Of a stretch of 64,000 nt of DNA, positions 21,865-33,134 are shown piece by piece. The position numbers and the translations under genes were made by a program. The notes below the pieces were generated by a model. That model did not search any database. It saw only the letters and a list, made by a program, of their open reading frames with translations, and was not told where the DNA came from. Position 1 is the first letter of the stretch. Each line of letters starts with the position of its first letter. This DNA is from Rugalucina vietnamica (taxonomy: Eukaryota > Mollusca > Bivalvia > Lucinida > Lucinidae): positions 19,500,048-19,564,047 of the forward strand of contig OZ024884.1 of the NCBI GenBank assembly GCA_964017185.1, read 5' to 3'.

Positions 21865-22105
21865 TACAAAAACTCACATGAACTGACGAAAAATGATGGA
21901 AATAGATTGTATGAAGTTTACGATAATTGGAAGGGGCAGCGTACAGTATTTCTTTGAATTTTCACCAAGTGCTGGACCTGGGTCCAATGTTTCATGGACT
22001 GCTTTGTCAAACCTTTTGTCATTATCTTCAAAATTGTATCATCCACGCTATCTAGCACAAAAGCATATCTGTTCTTTTCTACATTAGGCATAAAGGGATT
22101 AGGTT
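21865..22105 (-). CDS. Possible coding exon or remnant, product unknown
   Basis: Two overlapping minus-strand frames both read as sensible protein. One runs from about 22109 (NRYAFVLDSVDDTILKIMTK and onward, 63 codons). The other covers the lower half (TLDPGPALGENSKKYC...) and closes near 21865. A good donor (AT|GTGAGT) lies at about 21870-21878 on the minus strand. Acceptor candidates upstream are weak. The overlap makes it unclear which frame, if either, is used. No family was recognised. Confidence 0.25.
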
Positions 22106-22477
22106 GCAAAATTTACTCTAGTTACGAGCTCAATGCAAAACTTAACTTTGATCTATGACAAAGTTGTCGAAATGAGCTCACCGCACACAGCAAACTTATT
22201 TAACATCACTGTGCCAAATAAACAGTTCTTTTCTTGATTCATTTACTCAATATGTCCCGGACCAGTTATTTAGACATTGAAGATCTTCTTGAAATTGTTT
22301 AGTAAGGTGTCAAAAAGAACACAGAGAAACATAAAACACTTTACTGTTGAAAAGAGGACAACATAATTGAATGTCTGGCGTATAGCATCATGTAGACTTG
22401 CATGACGGTAGAGTCATTTCTAGTAACAAATATGCCAAAGGCTCCGGAGGTCTCACATTTACCGTTAGGTTCTGCAT
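22106..22477. other. No feature recognised
   Basis: No repeat or coding evidence. Confidence 0.3.
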
Positions 22478-22885
22478 TTTATAATAAATAAAAATTAAAA
22501 CTGAGATCCTTTAAGAGCAGTGAAAACATTAATGAGAAAGGGGATGGGCCATACCGCGGTTTCGACTACTAAAGTCTCGGCAGTGACCCTTAGATTTGGC
22601 AACATGGAGCCAAAGAGAATTACTGAAATTTTGCAACTTTTATCAGGGAAGTCGATACAAAGACTAGTATTAAATGGGACCAAATATGTTTAACATTGCT
22701 TAACAGATCATAAATTTCTGATTTCTCAGAATATCCTCGCTGATCTCAAAGGACCAAAAAGAAAATATAACCTGCACATTTTAGATGATGTACGGGGATA
22801 CCTCTTATGGCCGCCACACGGCACAACACCGGCTGCAGTAATAGCAAATAAAAATTAAAACTGAGATCCTTTAAGAGCAGTGAAG
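22478..22885 (+). repeat. Satellite family D, one full unit plus the start of a second
   Basis: AACTGAGATCCTTTAAGAGC begins at 22499 and again at 22859 (period about 360), with GATGATGTACGGGG and GGCCGCCACACGGCACAAC between them. Diverged from the 3.7-kb array but with the same unit order, so tandem arrangement is typical of the family. Confidence 0.8.
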
Positions 22886-22984
22886 ACATAAATTGTGTTA
22901 ACTCGCCGATCACATAACATTTTTTAATCTTCCATGTAATGTTTTCACTAGTTTCGGAACAACCAAAGAAATCGTAGTATGTCC

Positions 22985-23470
22985 AGGAATTGATACAATT
23001 AAATTTAACACCCAATCGCAAAAACGCCAGGTCACGGGTAAAGACGTTCAAAACTATATTACATAGACAACACGAGTTTGTGTCAAACCTGGTCGGAATC
23101 CTAAAGTGTTAGTTTTCTCATGCACAGGCTCATGTACAAAAGTGAGGCAGACAAAATGAACAGGAGACAGTAACAGCAGAACCATCTTGGAACGCCATCA
23201 GCTACCAAACGGGAAAATGATAGTTGTCATTAGTAAGACACTAGTAAATTTTGCAGAGGAAGAAGAAATCAAAGAGTTTGTGCTTGGCAAAGTACATGTA
23301 AGAATAGAAGATCGATGAATTGTTACAATTAAACGAAAAGCCTAACACAGACGCCAGATGGGAAAGAAATGATAATACAAGACATTAATAAAAGTTTATT
23401 ATCATGCTTGGAGAGCAAGATGACTATCTCTTTCCAAGCGAGGTACATCAGGAAAACATGTCCGTGAAGT
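22985..23470 (+). repeat. Repeat family P copy with an embedded end of MITE A
   Basis: GCCTAACACAGACGCCAGAT, GGAGAGCAAGATGACTATCT and CTTTCCAAGCGAGGTACATC are P blocks. At 23065-23132 the text GTGTCAAACCTGGTCGG to TTTTCTCATGCACAGGCTCA is a right-end fragment of MITE A. Confidence 0.45.
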
Positions 23471-23483
23471 AATTATCCCCTTA

Positions 23484-23720
23484 AACGACTTTTATATAGT
23501 AAAACTGGAGTACAGGGGTATACCTATTTTCGTATTTTTGCTCTAAAACATAGATTGTGTATACTTGTTAGAACCGCCTCGGGAAGGCGGTTCTAACGTA
23601 TACCCACAATCAATGTTTTGAGTAAAAATATTAAAAATATAAAATTCTGATGAAAGAAATTTTTTTATTTTTACTGCTGAAAAAAAATCTGTATATTGAA
23701 TGTGGGAGTATTCGTGATGA
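23484..23720 (+). mobile_element. Palindromic element F copy
   Basis: The central palindrome GTTAGAACCGCCTCGGGAAG / mirrored GGCGGTTCTAAC, with outer arms ACATAGATTGTGTATAC and GTATACCCACAATCAATG. Flanking shared text is AGGGGTATACC on the left and CTGTATATTGAATG on the right. Confidence 0.75.
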
Positions 23721-23744
23721 GCCAACCGGTTAGCATCAACCAGA

Positions 23745-24020
23745 ACAATGATCACGAGCACAACAGAGAGGCAGACGAACAAATAAAAACATCAAGATAA
23801 ACAACAGCACATTGGAACGACCAGGCAAAACCAAACGAAATAACCATTCATGGGTTTATTTTAACTTCATTAAAAGCTTGTTTTACTACATACGTTTGGC
23901 GATATTTCAAGCAAACAAAAACAAAGATCAGCAACACAACAGAGAGACAGAAGAACAAATAGACAACATTAAGATAATCAATCGCAGAATCGGATTGGAA
24001 CGGCGAGGCAAAAACCAGAC
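23745..24020 (+). repeat. Two tandem blocks of family P (about 172-bp spacing)
   Basis: GAGCACAACAGAGAGGCAGA near 23757 is echoed by CAACACAACAGAGAGACAGA near 23932. Each is followed by an AACAAATA...AAGATAA...GGAACG series. The 76-codon frame over it is a reading of this repeat. Confidence 0.5.
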
Positions 24021-24894
24021 ATTTTATCAATACATTTCTTGACATCGAAGCAGCACTACTTCCAAAAGAAACCTACTAAAATACATCAATATGAGATGAA
24101 GACCATTCACATAATATGCTCCCCGGCGAAAATTACGTGTAAAATCCCATTCGGACAGTTTAAATCGCTATAGCTTCAAAACTCCTCGATAGTTTAGGAT
24201 TAAAATTACCAGTTCCAACAAAAATACGGATTGAAATATCGCATGTGGTTTTACCATAGTGCATATACCATTTTCGTTCTTATTTTAAATGAAAGGGAGG
24301 TAATCTGAAACAATGACTATTTGACTTAATATTTCTCGAGACTTTGGCTGAATTTTGAAACGATTTTGTTTTCGGATTTTTGTCACTGGCAACAATCACT
24401 ACCAGAAAGCGCTATTAATCAAATCGCCGATTTGAACATTTGTTGGGTATTTTACAAAAAAAGGCAAACAACTCTGTCGAAACTGTGAGTTTCTTTCCAG
24501 AATTAGAAAGAGACTGACTTTGCAAATTCAATAAAGGAGAACATTAAGGCAAGCGGCTGGGCATTATAGTAATCGGGCAGTTAAAAGTTACTGACTAAAT
24601 ATTTTCCTCTCAGTACACATTGTCACCACGAACGATCAATGTCTAAACAACATTATGTCTGCAGAGGTTCACGATGGAATGCTTGCAGCAACCCTTGAAG
24701 CTATGCTTATCGCCATCTCATCTAGCCAACTTTGGAGAAAAGCTGCTCCCTTGCTGTACACACATACCTACTGCAACATATCATTGTCTAGTTCTTAACA
24801 ACACAGGCATTATAGAAAAATGCCGTTGTTGTGCATTTCAACAAAGCCACGCGTAAACCTTTATTTTATTTTTCCGAAGAGTACATTCATGCTC
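24021..24894. other. No feature recognised
   Basis: No supported frame. Small plus-strand frames near 24.7 kb are cysteine-rich but unsupported. Confidence 0.3.
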
Positions 24895-24944
24895 CTCTGT
24901 ATAGACCTGCTCCGGCGTCCGGTAAGTAATCCAAAGCTCTTTTT

Positions 24945-26465
24945 CACTGTAGCCGTTATGAAATATAAAAGAATGATCTTTTGGAAGCAGTAGAAACGTT
25001 CAAAAGAAGGGAGTATGGGCCATAATGGGGCGCAGTTTCGGGTATTGAACCCTTATCAGTGACCCTTTATAAACTGGCGACGATAGCCAGATAAATATAC
25101 TCCAATTTCAAACATTTACGGGGAAGTCTAAATCAGAGAAACATGCATAAACGGGGTCAAATTGATAAAACAACAACAACATTGTTTAGAAGATGTATCT
25201 AAACGAAAAGTTTTAATACTCTGAATAGTCTTACTGATCTCAAAGAACTGAAAGAAATTCTTCTGTTGCGGTTCTTTTTGTTTTATGTTTTGGAGTTGAT
25301 TTTTGTACTGTTTGGACCTTATGTACGTTTTCATAGTATTAGTTAAGTTCGGATAGCTGAGTGGCCGCCTGTTGCGAAATAGCTGCTCACTCGGCTTACG
25401 ATATGTTCTCTAAGTTTCATTCGGCTTACGATATGTTCTCTAAGTTTAGTACCTTATTGCCAATTTTGTTTTTACCAGCCACGGTTTTTGTAGTAAGAAT
25501 TTCTTTCTGATTGCGCCTTTTCCTGATCCTTGCCTATTTGTACCTTTTTATAATCTGCACTATGGATGATGTACGAAGAGACTGTTTATGGCCGCCGTAC
25601 GACACAACGCCAGCTGCAGTAATAGCAAATAAAATATAAAAGTATGATCCTTTGGAAGCAGTAAACGTTCAAAGGAAGGTAGTATGGGCCATACTTCGCA
25701 ATTTCGGGTACTGAAACCTCACCAATGACCCTTTATAAACCGGCGACGATAGCCAGATAAATATACTGCAATTTCAAACATTTACGGGGAAGTCTAAATC
25801 AAAGACACACGCCTAAACGATGTCAAATTAATAATTATAATAATAATAATAATAAAAAAAATAAATAAATAAAAAAAAAAACAAAAAAAAAAAAAAACAT
25901 TGTTTAGAAGGTGTATCTAACCGGAGAAGTTTTAATACTCTGAATATTCTTACTGATCTCATAGAACCGAAAGACTGCAGTAATAGCAAATAAAATATAA
26001 GATATGATCATTTGGAAGCAGTAAAAACGTTCAAAGGAAGGTAGTATGGGCCATACTGCGCAATTTCGGGTACTGAACCCTCATCAGTGACCCTTTATAA
26101 ACCGGCGACGATAGCCAGATAAATATACTTCAGTTTCAAACATTTACGGGGAAGTCTAAATCAAAGACATATGCCTAAACGATGTCAAATTAATAAAAAA
26201 AACATTGATTAGAGGATTTACTCTGAATATTCTTACTGATCTCAAAGAACCGGAAGAAATAATATAATCTGCACTATGGATGATGTACGAGGAGACTTTT
26301 TACGCTACACCAGCTGCTGTAATAGCAAATAAAAAATAAAATATATAATGATCCTTTGGAAGCAGTAAAAACGTTCAAAGGAAGGCAGTATGGGCCATAT
26401 TGCGTAATTTCGGGTACTGAACCATCATCAATGACCCTTTATAAGTAAGCCAGTCAAGGCCAAAT
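24945..26465 (+). repeat. Satellite family D, diverged tandem of about four units, interrupted by repeat C
   Basis: D unit starts (ATGATC[CT]TTTGGAAGCAGTA) occur near 24974, 25645, 26004 and 26350. The first unit is split by repeat C at 25258-25548: its text stops at AACTGAAAGAAA and resumes at TATAATCTGCACTATGGATG. Units here are about 340-380 bp and clearly more diverged than the 3.7-kb array. An A-rich stretch (25832-25898) has expanded in the third. Confidence 0.8.
25258..25548 (+). mobile_element. Repeat C inserted into a D satellite unit
   Basis: TTCTTCTGTTGCGGTTCTTT to CCTATTTGTACCTTTTTA is a C core inserted within a D unit, so C was mobile after that D array existed. It contains a local 30-bp duplication (TTCGGCTTACGATATGTTCT twice, about 25397 and 25424). 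Confidence 0.7.
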
Positions 26466-28204
26466 TTTAAGTGGCGGCACTTTGGGAAGGGACAACGAAA
26501 AATAATCAAACGTTTCCGCGCACCTGACGAAAAAAGTCACCACGCCCATACATTAATATGGCAGAAAACCTTAAAAATAATTCTTCTATGTTACCAGTAG
26601 AACGATTTCAACGATTCTTGGCCAACAAAGGCAGCTCCACTATATGGTTTATTCTGGTCACGGCGGCCACGTTTCAGACAACTGTGAACAAAACTGGATA
26701 ACCATGAGGCAACGCAGGGGAACGGGATAGGCAAACGTAGCACGCCGGGATAACCGTGGACACCGTGACAATTGTTTTGACAGTTTAAAAATCTGCCACG
26801 GCAGTCACGGCGGAAATGAGAAACGTAATGGACCGTGATAAAACGGACTGAACGTAACACACCGTGACAGAACGTAACAGTACGTACACTGTAGCGAAAC
26901 GTGGAGGCGGTCCGTAGTGCAACGGGAAGCTCGTGAATAGCCCGGCAAGCTACGGATCTTCCACGTTCTGTTGCGTTTGATCACGGTCGTCTAACGTCTC
27001 GTCCCGTTTCCTTCGGAATACTCAACACGTTTTGTTGCGTTAAGTTACGTTCTTTGACGGTGTTCATCCCGTTCTACTACGTATGCCACGTTCTGTTACG
27101 GTTATCACGGCGCGTGAAGTTTATAGATATAAATTGGGACAAGTTCCTTCATATTGGAGCAGTCACTATAGTGAACCATACAGACCATACACTGCACTAT
27201 GCAATTGAAGAAGACTTTATTAATCAACTCTGCAGTCGGTTGTTGAGGAGCGCGATTGTTATTATTTCAAAGGACTTATTCGTATACAAAAGGAAAAAAA
27301 TGTGCTTTATATTGTATGGTGTCTACGTTTCGTCCGTAGCTGACCTTGACAGACCGAAAAAAACGCGTTACTCCTTGGTCAAAACGCAACTGACCGCAAC
27401 AGAACGTAACAAGCCGTAATAGAACGTGCTAATAATCGTGATAGATCGTGGATAACCGTAACCTACCTTAGCGCCTCCGTGACACACCGGCTCATCACTA
27501 CCACGGCTTGTTACGGATATCGTAATACAACGTAAAAAACGTAACAAGACGTAATAGATCTTGAAAATCAGAGAACTGTATTACCAAAACTCCACGGCAC
27601 GCTACATTTCTAGCAAACGGGGCTGCCGGGGCCGCCGGGAACATAGTGTAAACGCAGTATTACTTCATATATTTTTTTTTCTTTCCATTAACTTATTTTC
27701 GTAGGCTATTTTATATTCTTATTTGGCTCAGCAACATACCCGTCCTTGCAGCGACAATCTAGAGTTAGTCTTCCATCATTCCAGAATATACTGTATAATT
27801 CATTATGTCAAAATCGTCTCATTAGACCAAAGACTGTCTGGATTACAGAAGGGATTGTTTTCTCTTACTGATTCACTTATTGTTTGGAAATGTTATCAAG
27901 CTTTGTCAAAATTATCGACAAACAAACATTCTTGAATCCTGGTTGTTCCTTAGCTTAGCGACAATCCTATTGTGATTGTTTTGGGCATAAATCTATATTT
28001 TCTATTTCGTATGTCGAGATTTATTGTTGTTCGCCACCAAATCACTATCTCTCGGTAAATAATAGTTTCTTCGATATGCGCCGTGCCTTTGTTTTTACAG
28101 GAATCCCATATAGACAGTTCAATTCATGAATTTTATGCCCTTTACTCTAACCCAAAATCTGACGAAAATCATTCTACTTTCCTCCCTTGAATGAAAATCA
28201 GTGC
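26440..28204 (+). repeat. Repeat family J, unit interrupted by a foldback element
   Basis: J landmarks in order: GCCAAATTTTAAGTGGCGGC, ACGTTTCCGCGCACCTGAC, CGATTTCAACGATTCTTGGC, GCAGCTCCACTATATGG, then after the insertion TTATATTCTTATTTGGCTCA, GACAATCTAGAGTTAGTCTT and CTTTCCTCCCTTGAATGAAA. Units recur at 28.2, 31.0, 32.0 and 33.1 kb. The short openings resemble modules of element B, suggesting common ancestry. Confidence 0.7.
26645..27655. mobile_element. CGT/ACG-rich foldback element inserted in repeat J
   Basis: About 1 kb that interrupts J between CACTATATGGTTTATT and TACTTCATATATTTTTTTT. It is visibly richer in GC and CpG than its surroundings. Much of it is a loose array of roughly 10-base words such as AACGTAACAG and CACCGTGACA, with complementary words (CTGTTACGGT, GTTACGTTCT) in other blocks, so the element can fold on itself. 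The ends CACGGCGGCCACG and GGCCGCCGGG are partly complementary. A 121-codon plus-strand frame inside (27054-27419) mixes the word array with an AT-rich centre and is not supported as a gene. Confidence 0.55.
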
Positions 28205-30060
28205 CTCCGACTCGTCAGCTACTTGCTAAACAATACAAGCCTTGTATTAAGCAATTCCATCCTGTGCACATAAATGATCCGCCGTCCGGTAAATATTCCA
28301 AAGCTCTTCTCCGCTGGAACCGCTGCATGTAGGCCTGCCAAAGCCAAATTTTATGTGGCGACTCTTTGGAAAGGAATAACGAAATATGTATTTGACTAAA
28401 CGTTTCCGCGCATATGACCAAAACAGCCACCGCGCAAATACATGAATATGGCAAAAGACTTATAAAATAATTCTTCTGTGGAAAGATTTCAACGATTCTT
28501 GGCCAACAAAGGCTGATCCACTATTATAATATGGTTCACTTGAGAAACTTTACTTCGTATATTTTTTTCTGTCAATTCACTAATTTTCGTAGGTTATTTC
28601 TGATATTCTTATTTGGCTAGGTACATTTTTGTAGCCCAATGGCAATCTAGAGTTAATCTTCCATCAATCCAGAATACACTGTATAGGTTACTAGTAGACT
28701 AAAGACTTAAGTGCATAGTCTGTTTGGATTAGAGAAAGTTTTTTTTCTCTTACTGATTCACTTATTGTTTGGAAACATAATCAAGCTTTGTCAACAGTAT
28801 CGACAAACAAACATTCTCTAGCTGATTACTGGCCGTTCCTTGGCGACAATTCTATTGTGATTCCTTTGAACATAAATCTATATTTTCTCTTATGTACGTG
28901 GGATCATCAAAAAATACGTGGACTTTTCTGATAACTTATGATTATATGACTCGATTCCACTCATACTTTCAATCCACATCGACCCATGTAATATGCAGCA
29001 GTGTGCAACATTTCATCACAATCCCTTCATCCGTTACAAAGTTATTGTGAAATGAAAACACCCACTTTCGCCACCATGGAGCACTCCGATGACGTCAGTG
29101 ACGTCGACGCAAAAACACTGATTTTGAACCATAAAATGTGCTTTTTAGGGCTACTGATTTTTACAGTTTTACTGCTCAAAGTATGTTAAAAGATTATTTA
29201 ACTATTGGGACATGGTTTAAATTACAAATCTATATAAATTTTTTAATGTATTGCCTTGATTTGAAAATAAATTTGGACTGGGCATGCAATTCAGACATCG
29301 CTTAAACATTTTGAAAAAAGCAAACATGTATGCCTAAGCAAAACAACGTAGGTGCACAACCGGACCACCGTAATTTTTGAGCAAGCATAAAAAAATGGAT
29401 TTATTAAGACACATGGCACGTTTGGCTGTGATCTGCAAAACCGTTTTGAAGAAAACGCAAAAGAAATGCGATACTGCAGTGCCAAACTTAACGTCATTTC
29501 TGACGTGCTCCGCCATGGGGAGGGTGGGGTAAGAAAAATCATCACCAACTGCTAATAAAACATTTTATATTAACCAAACTTTCAGAATCTAGTGGAGATA
29601 TGCAAGTTTATTGCCAGCTGAAATTTGAATATATTTGCCGGAATTGTTGTCAAGTTACGGGAAAAGTCCACGTAATTTTTGATGATCCGTTGTATGTCCT
29701 GATTGCTTGTTCTTCGCCACCAAAATCACATTTCGAGAATTTTCCCTCAGTAAATAGTTGGTTCTTCGATATGCCCCTTGCTTCACGCTTTACTACATAT
29801 TGCTCTTGCTATGCTGTTGTGTTAATTAAGTCATTCCTTGTTTTAGTTGTTGAAACAAGTTTTGTGACGACTGTGCCAGCCCCTGGCCACTGCTTACTCT
29901 ATATATCTTACTTCATTTTTCGTTTTCACAGGAAACCCATATAGATCCTTCTTTTCATTATGAATTTTATACCCTTTAGTACAAATCTAAAGTCATCATC
30001 GCACGAAAATTATTCCACTTTCCTCCTTTGAATGAAATCATTGCCTCAACCTTTTCTACA
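28205..30060 (+). repeat. Repeat family J, unit interrupted by a mariner-like MITE
   Basis: Opening at about 28268 (GATCCGCCGTCCGGTAAATA), running to TTATGTA at 28896, and resuming at TATGTCCTGATTGCTTGTTC (29693) to CTTTCCTCCTTTGAATGAAA near 30040. The 114-codon frame at 29600-29944 is a reading of the MITE end plus J. Confidence 0.65.
28897..29692. mobile_element. TA-flanked, Tc1/mariner-like non-autonomous element
   Basis: A 796-bp insertion in repeat J. Left end after TA: CGTGGGATCATCAAAAAATA; right end reads inward, inverted, CAACGGATCATCAAAAATTA. The next 15 or so bases (CGTGGACTTTTC...) also match, giving inverted ends of about 38 bp. Comparison with uninterrupted J (TCTTGTGTATGTCGAG) shows the target TA is duplicated (28895-28896 and 29693-29694), as in Tc1/mariner transposition. 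A second inverted pair lies inside (ATGGAGCAC near 29078 and, on the other strand, ATGGCGGAGCAC near 29517). No transposase was recognised. Confidence 0.7.
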
Positions 30061-31004
30061 CAAGATATTGAAATGAAAATCGCAGGGAAGATAGAAAAAA
30101 TCATGAGACATGCGCTGAAGGCAAAATCATGCCAGTGAACCTTTATTAAGAAAAAAGCCCGGGTGTTTAGACAAATTACACTTCATTTTCAAAAGTCGCA
30201 AAACTTGAGGGATTAAACAAAACATCATTTCAGCAATAAACCTACAATATTTATTGCCACAGTGTATTTATTTTTGTATCTTTTATGCATGAAGAAAGAA
30301 TAAAAATCAAAACAACAAGCAAAACAATTGATACTAAACTATCACACCAAAATATTCATCTGATCCGATCAAATTACCTAGTTAGGCCATCATTGATTCG
30401 AATGACAGCTAGCCAACAACTACGCATCGAAGCCGCGTACCGCATACAAGTACTACTGGCGCTGCGCTACACCCTTCCACCCATACCTTACAAATTGCTA
30501 AAACTATAACATTAGCTTCATACACAGCTGAATGTCCCAGATATTGGACAGCTATGGTCGATTTTATTTAAATCGATGATTTGAATGGCTAAATAATTAT
30601 CTCTGTTTGCCTGCAGAAGGTTTACAGTATTTCGTGCTGTATGAAACGTCGCACAGTCGAGCGTCAGACGCTGTGAGTCGGTGCATATGATTTGTTTTTC
30701 TGAGAACTGTTCTTTCCGTCATGTGTTGTGGCAAAAAGAGAAAACAAAACGAGAAGGAAATACGGAGGAACTGTTGTGAAGATCTTTGTTCGCTACACAT
30801 GGTTTTGTGACTTTTGAAAATGAGGGGTGGTGTGACCTAACGCCGGAGCGTTTCTTTGTAAAAGTCTGCTGGCAACATTTTGCCCTCAGTACACGTCCGA
30901 TAATTTTTTTATCGGCCCTACAATTTTCATTTTAATATCTTGAGTAGCTTTGAAATTATAGCAAAAGCTCTATCGGTAGCGTTGGAAGTGTCGTTAAGTA
31001 TATG
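30061..31004. other. No firm feature; one splice-bounded candidate exon
   Basis: Mostly featureless. At 30617-30672 (plus) a good acceptor (TGTTTGCCTGCAG) and a good donor (GTGAGTCGG) enclose 56 bases open in one phase, reading GLQYFVLYETSHSRASDA. Without neighbouring exons this is only a curiosity. Confidence 0.2.
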
Positions 31005-31984
31005 TATGCCAGTCAAAGCCAAGTTTAAAGTGGCGGCACTTTTGGCAGGGGCAACGAAAAATAAATTTACGTTTCCGCGCACCTGACCATAACTGTCACC
31101 ACGCTCATACATGAATATGGTAGAAATAATTCTTCTTTGGAACTGGAATATGGCAAAAGACCGTCGTAATAATTCTATTGAACCGGTGGAACAATTTCAA
31201 CGATTCTCTGTCAACAAAGTCAGCTCCACTATATAATTCACTTTACTTCGTATATTTTTTCTGTCAAAAATAACTTATTTTCTAAGCTTTTTCTCCGAAT
31301 TTTATATTCTTATTTGGCTAGGCAACATACCCGTCCCGATGACAGTCTAGAGTTAGCCAGATGACGATCTAGAGTTAGTCTTCCATCAATCCAGAATATA
31401 CTGTATAATTCATTATGTCAATATCGTCTTATTAGACTAAAGAATGTAGTGCGTAGTCTGTCTGGATTAGAGAAAGGGATTTGTTTCTCCTACTGATTCA
31501 CTTATTTGGAAATGTTATCAAGCTTTGTCAAAGTATCGACAAACAAACATTCAAACATTCTTAATTACTGGTCGTTCCTTAGCTGCAATCCTATTGTGAT
31601 TCTTTGGACATAAATCTACATGTATTATGTTCTATTTCGTATGTCGAGATTTATTGTTGTTTGCCACCAAATCACTTTCCCTCGGTAAATAATAGTTTCT
31701 TCGATATGCACCGTGCCTCGTGTTTTACTACACGCGTTGTTGTGTTAATTAAGTAATTTCCCATTTTTGTTCCGAGAACAAGTTTTGTTATGATTGTGTT
31801 AGCTCCTGGAAACGGCTTACTTTATATATCTTCTTGCATTTTGTTTTCACAAGAAGCCCATATAGACCGTTCAATTCATGAATTTTAGGCCCTTTACTCT
31901 AACCCAAAATCTGACGAAAATCATTCTACTTTCCTCCCTTGAATGAAAATCAGTGGCTACTTACTAAACAACACAAGCCTTATA
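31005..31984 (+). repeat. Repeat family J, nearly complete unit
   Basis: CCAGTCAAAGCCAAGTTTAA to TTCCTCCCTTGAATGAAAAT, containing every J landmark in order. A local duplication (GTCTAGAGTTAGCC / ATCTAGAGTTAGTC) lies near 31347-31378. Confidence 0.75.
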
Positions 31985-33010
31985 TAAAGAAATCCTACCG
32001 CCATGATCCTGCGCATATAAATGATCCGCCGTTCGGTAAATATTCCAAAGCTCTTCTCAGCTGGAACCGCTGCATATAGGCCTTTCAAAGGCAAATTTTA
32101 TGTGGCGCCTCTAACGAAATAAATATTTGACAAACGTTTCCGCGCATATGACCAAAACAGCCTCGACGCCCATACATGAATATGGAAAAAACTTTCGAAA
32201 GAATTCTTCTATGGAAACGGTGGAAAGATTTCAACGATTCTCTGTCAAGAAATGCAGCTCCACTATATGGTTCACTAAAACTTTACTTCGTATATTTTTT
32301 TCTGTCAATTTACTTATCTTCGTAGATTATTTTTGAATTTTATATTCTTATTTAGCACGGCAACATACTCGTCCTTGTAGCCCGTTAGTGTTCCATCAAT
32401 CCAGAATACGTAAATTATTATGTCAATATCGTTTCGTTAGACTAAAGACTGAAGTGCATAGTTTGTCTGAATTAGAGAAAGGGGATGTTTGTTTGTGTTT
32501 TTTTTCGCTTGAAATGTTATTAAGCTTTGTCAAAGGTAATGACAAACAAATATTCTGTCATTGATGACAGGCCGTTCCTTAGCGACAATTCCATCGCGAT
32601 TCCTTTGGATATAAATCCCTATTTTCTCTTGTGTATGTCGAGATTGTTTGTTGTTGGCCACCAAATCACTTTTCGAGAAAATTCTCTCGGTAAATAGTAG
32701 TTTCTTCGATATGCGCCGTGCCTCACGTTTTTACCACACTTTGCTATTGCTAGGTTGTTGTGTTTAAGTAATTTCCTATTTTAGTTCCGAGAACATGCTT
32801 TGTTATTATTGTTTCAGCTCCTGGGGACTGCTTAGTTTATATATCTTTCTACAGTTTTTGTTTTATAGACCGTTCAATTCATTATAAAATGTTTAGGCCC
32901 TATACTCTAACGCAAAATCGTAAGAAAATCATTCTACTTCCCTCCCTTGAATGAAAGCACATTGCCTCCGAATCGTCTATTTCCAATAATCACAAGCCTG
33001 AAAGAAATTC
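31985..33010 (+). repeat. Repeat family J, next unit in tandem
   Basis: Begins ATAAATGATCCGCCGTTCGG at about 32020 and ends CTCCCTTGAATGAAAGCACA. It is directly tandem with the previous unit, so J is or was a tandem family of about 1 kb period. Confidence 0.75.
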
Positions 33011-33019
33011 CGCTATTGT

Positions 33020-33122
33020 GCCTTTCAACAGGTCCATCCATAAAAGGTACAAGTAGGCAAAGATCAGGAAAAGGCGCAATCAGAAAAAGATTCCCACTCC
33101 AAAAACCGAGGTAAACTTTTTT
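33020..33122 (-). repeat. Repeat family C, short inverted fragment
   Basis: TACAAGTAGGCAAAGATCAG and GCGCAATCAGAAAAAGATTC to AAAAACCGAGG are the right end of C, inverted. Confidence 0.55.
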
Positions 33123-33134
33123 CACTGTACGCAC

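Noticed and set aside
27054-27419. A 121-codon plus-strand open frame as a gene
   Set aside because: It begins and ends in the CGT/ACG word array of the foldback element, with no domain, start context or splice support.
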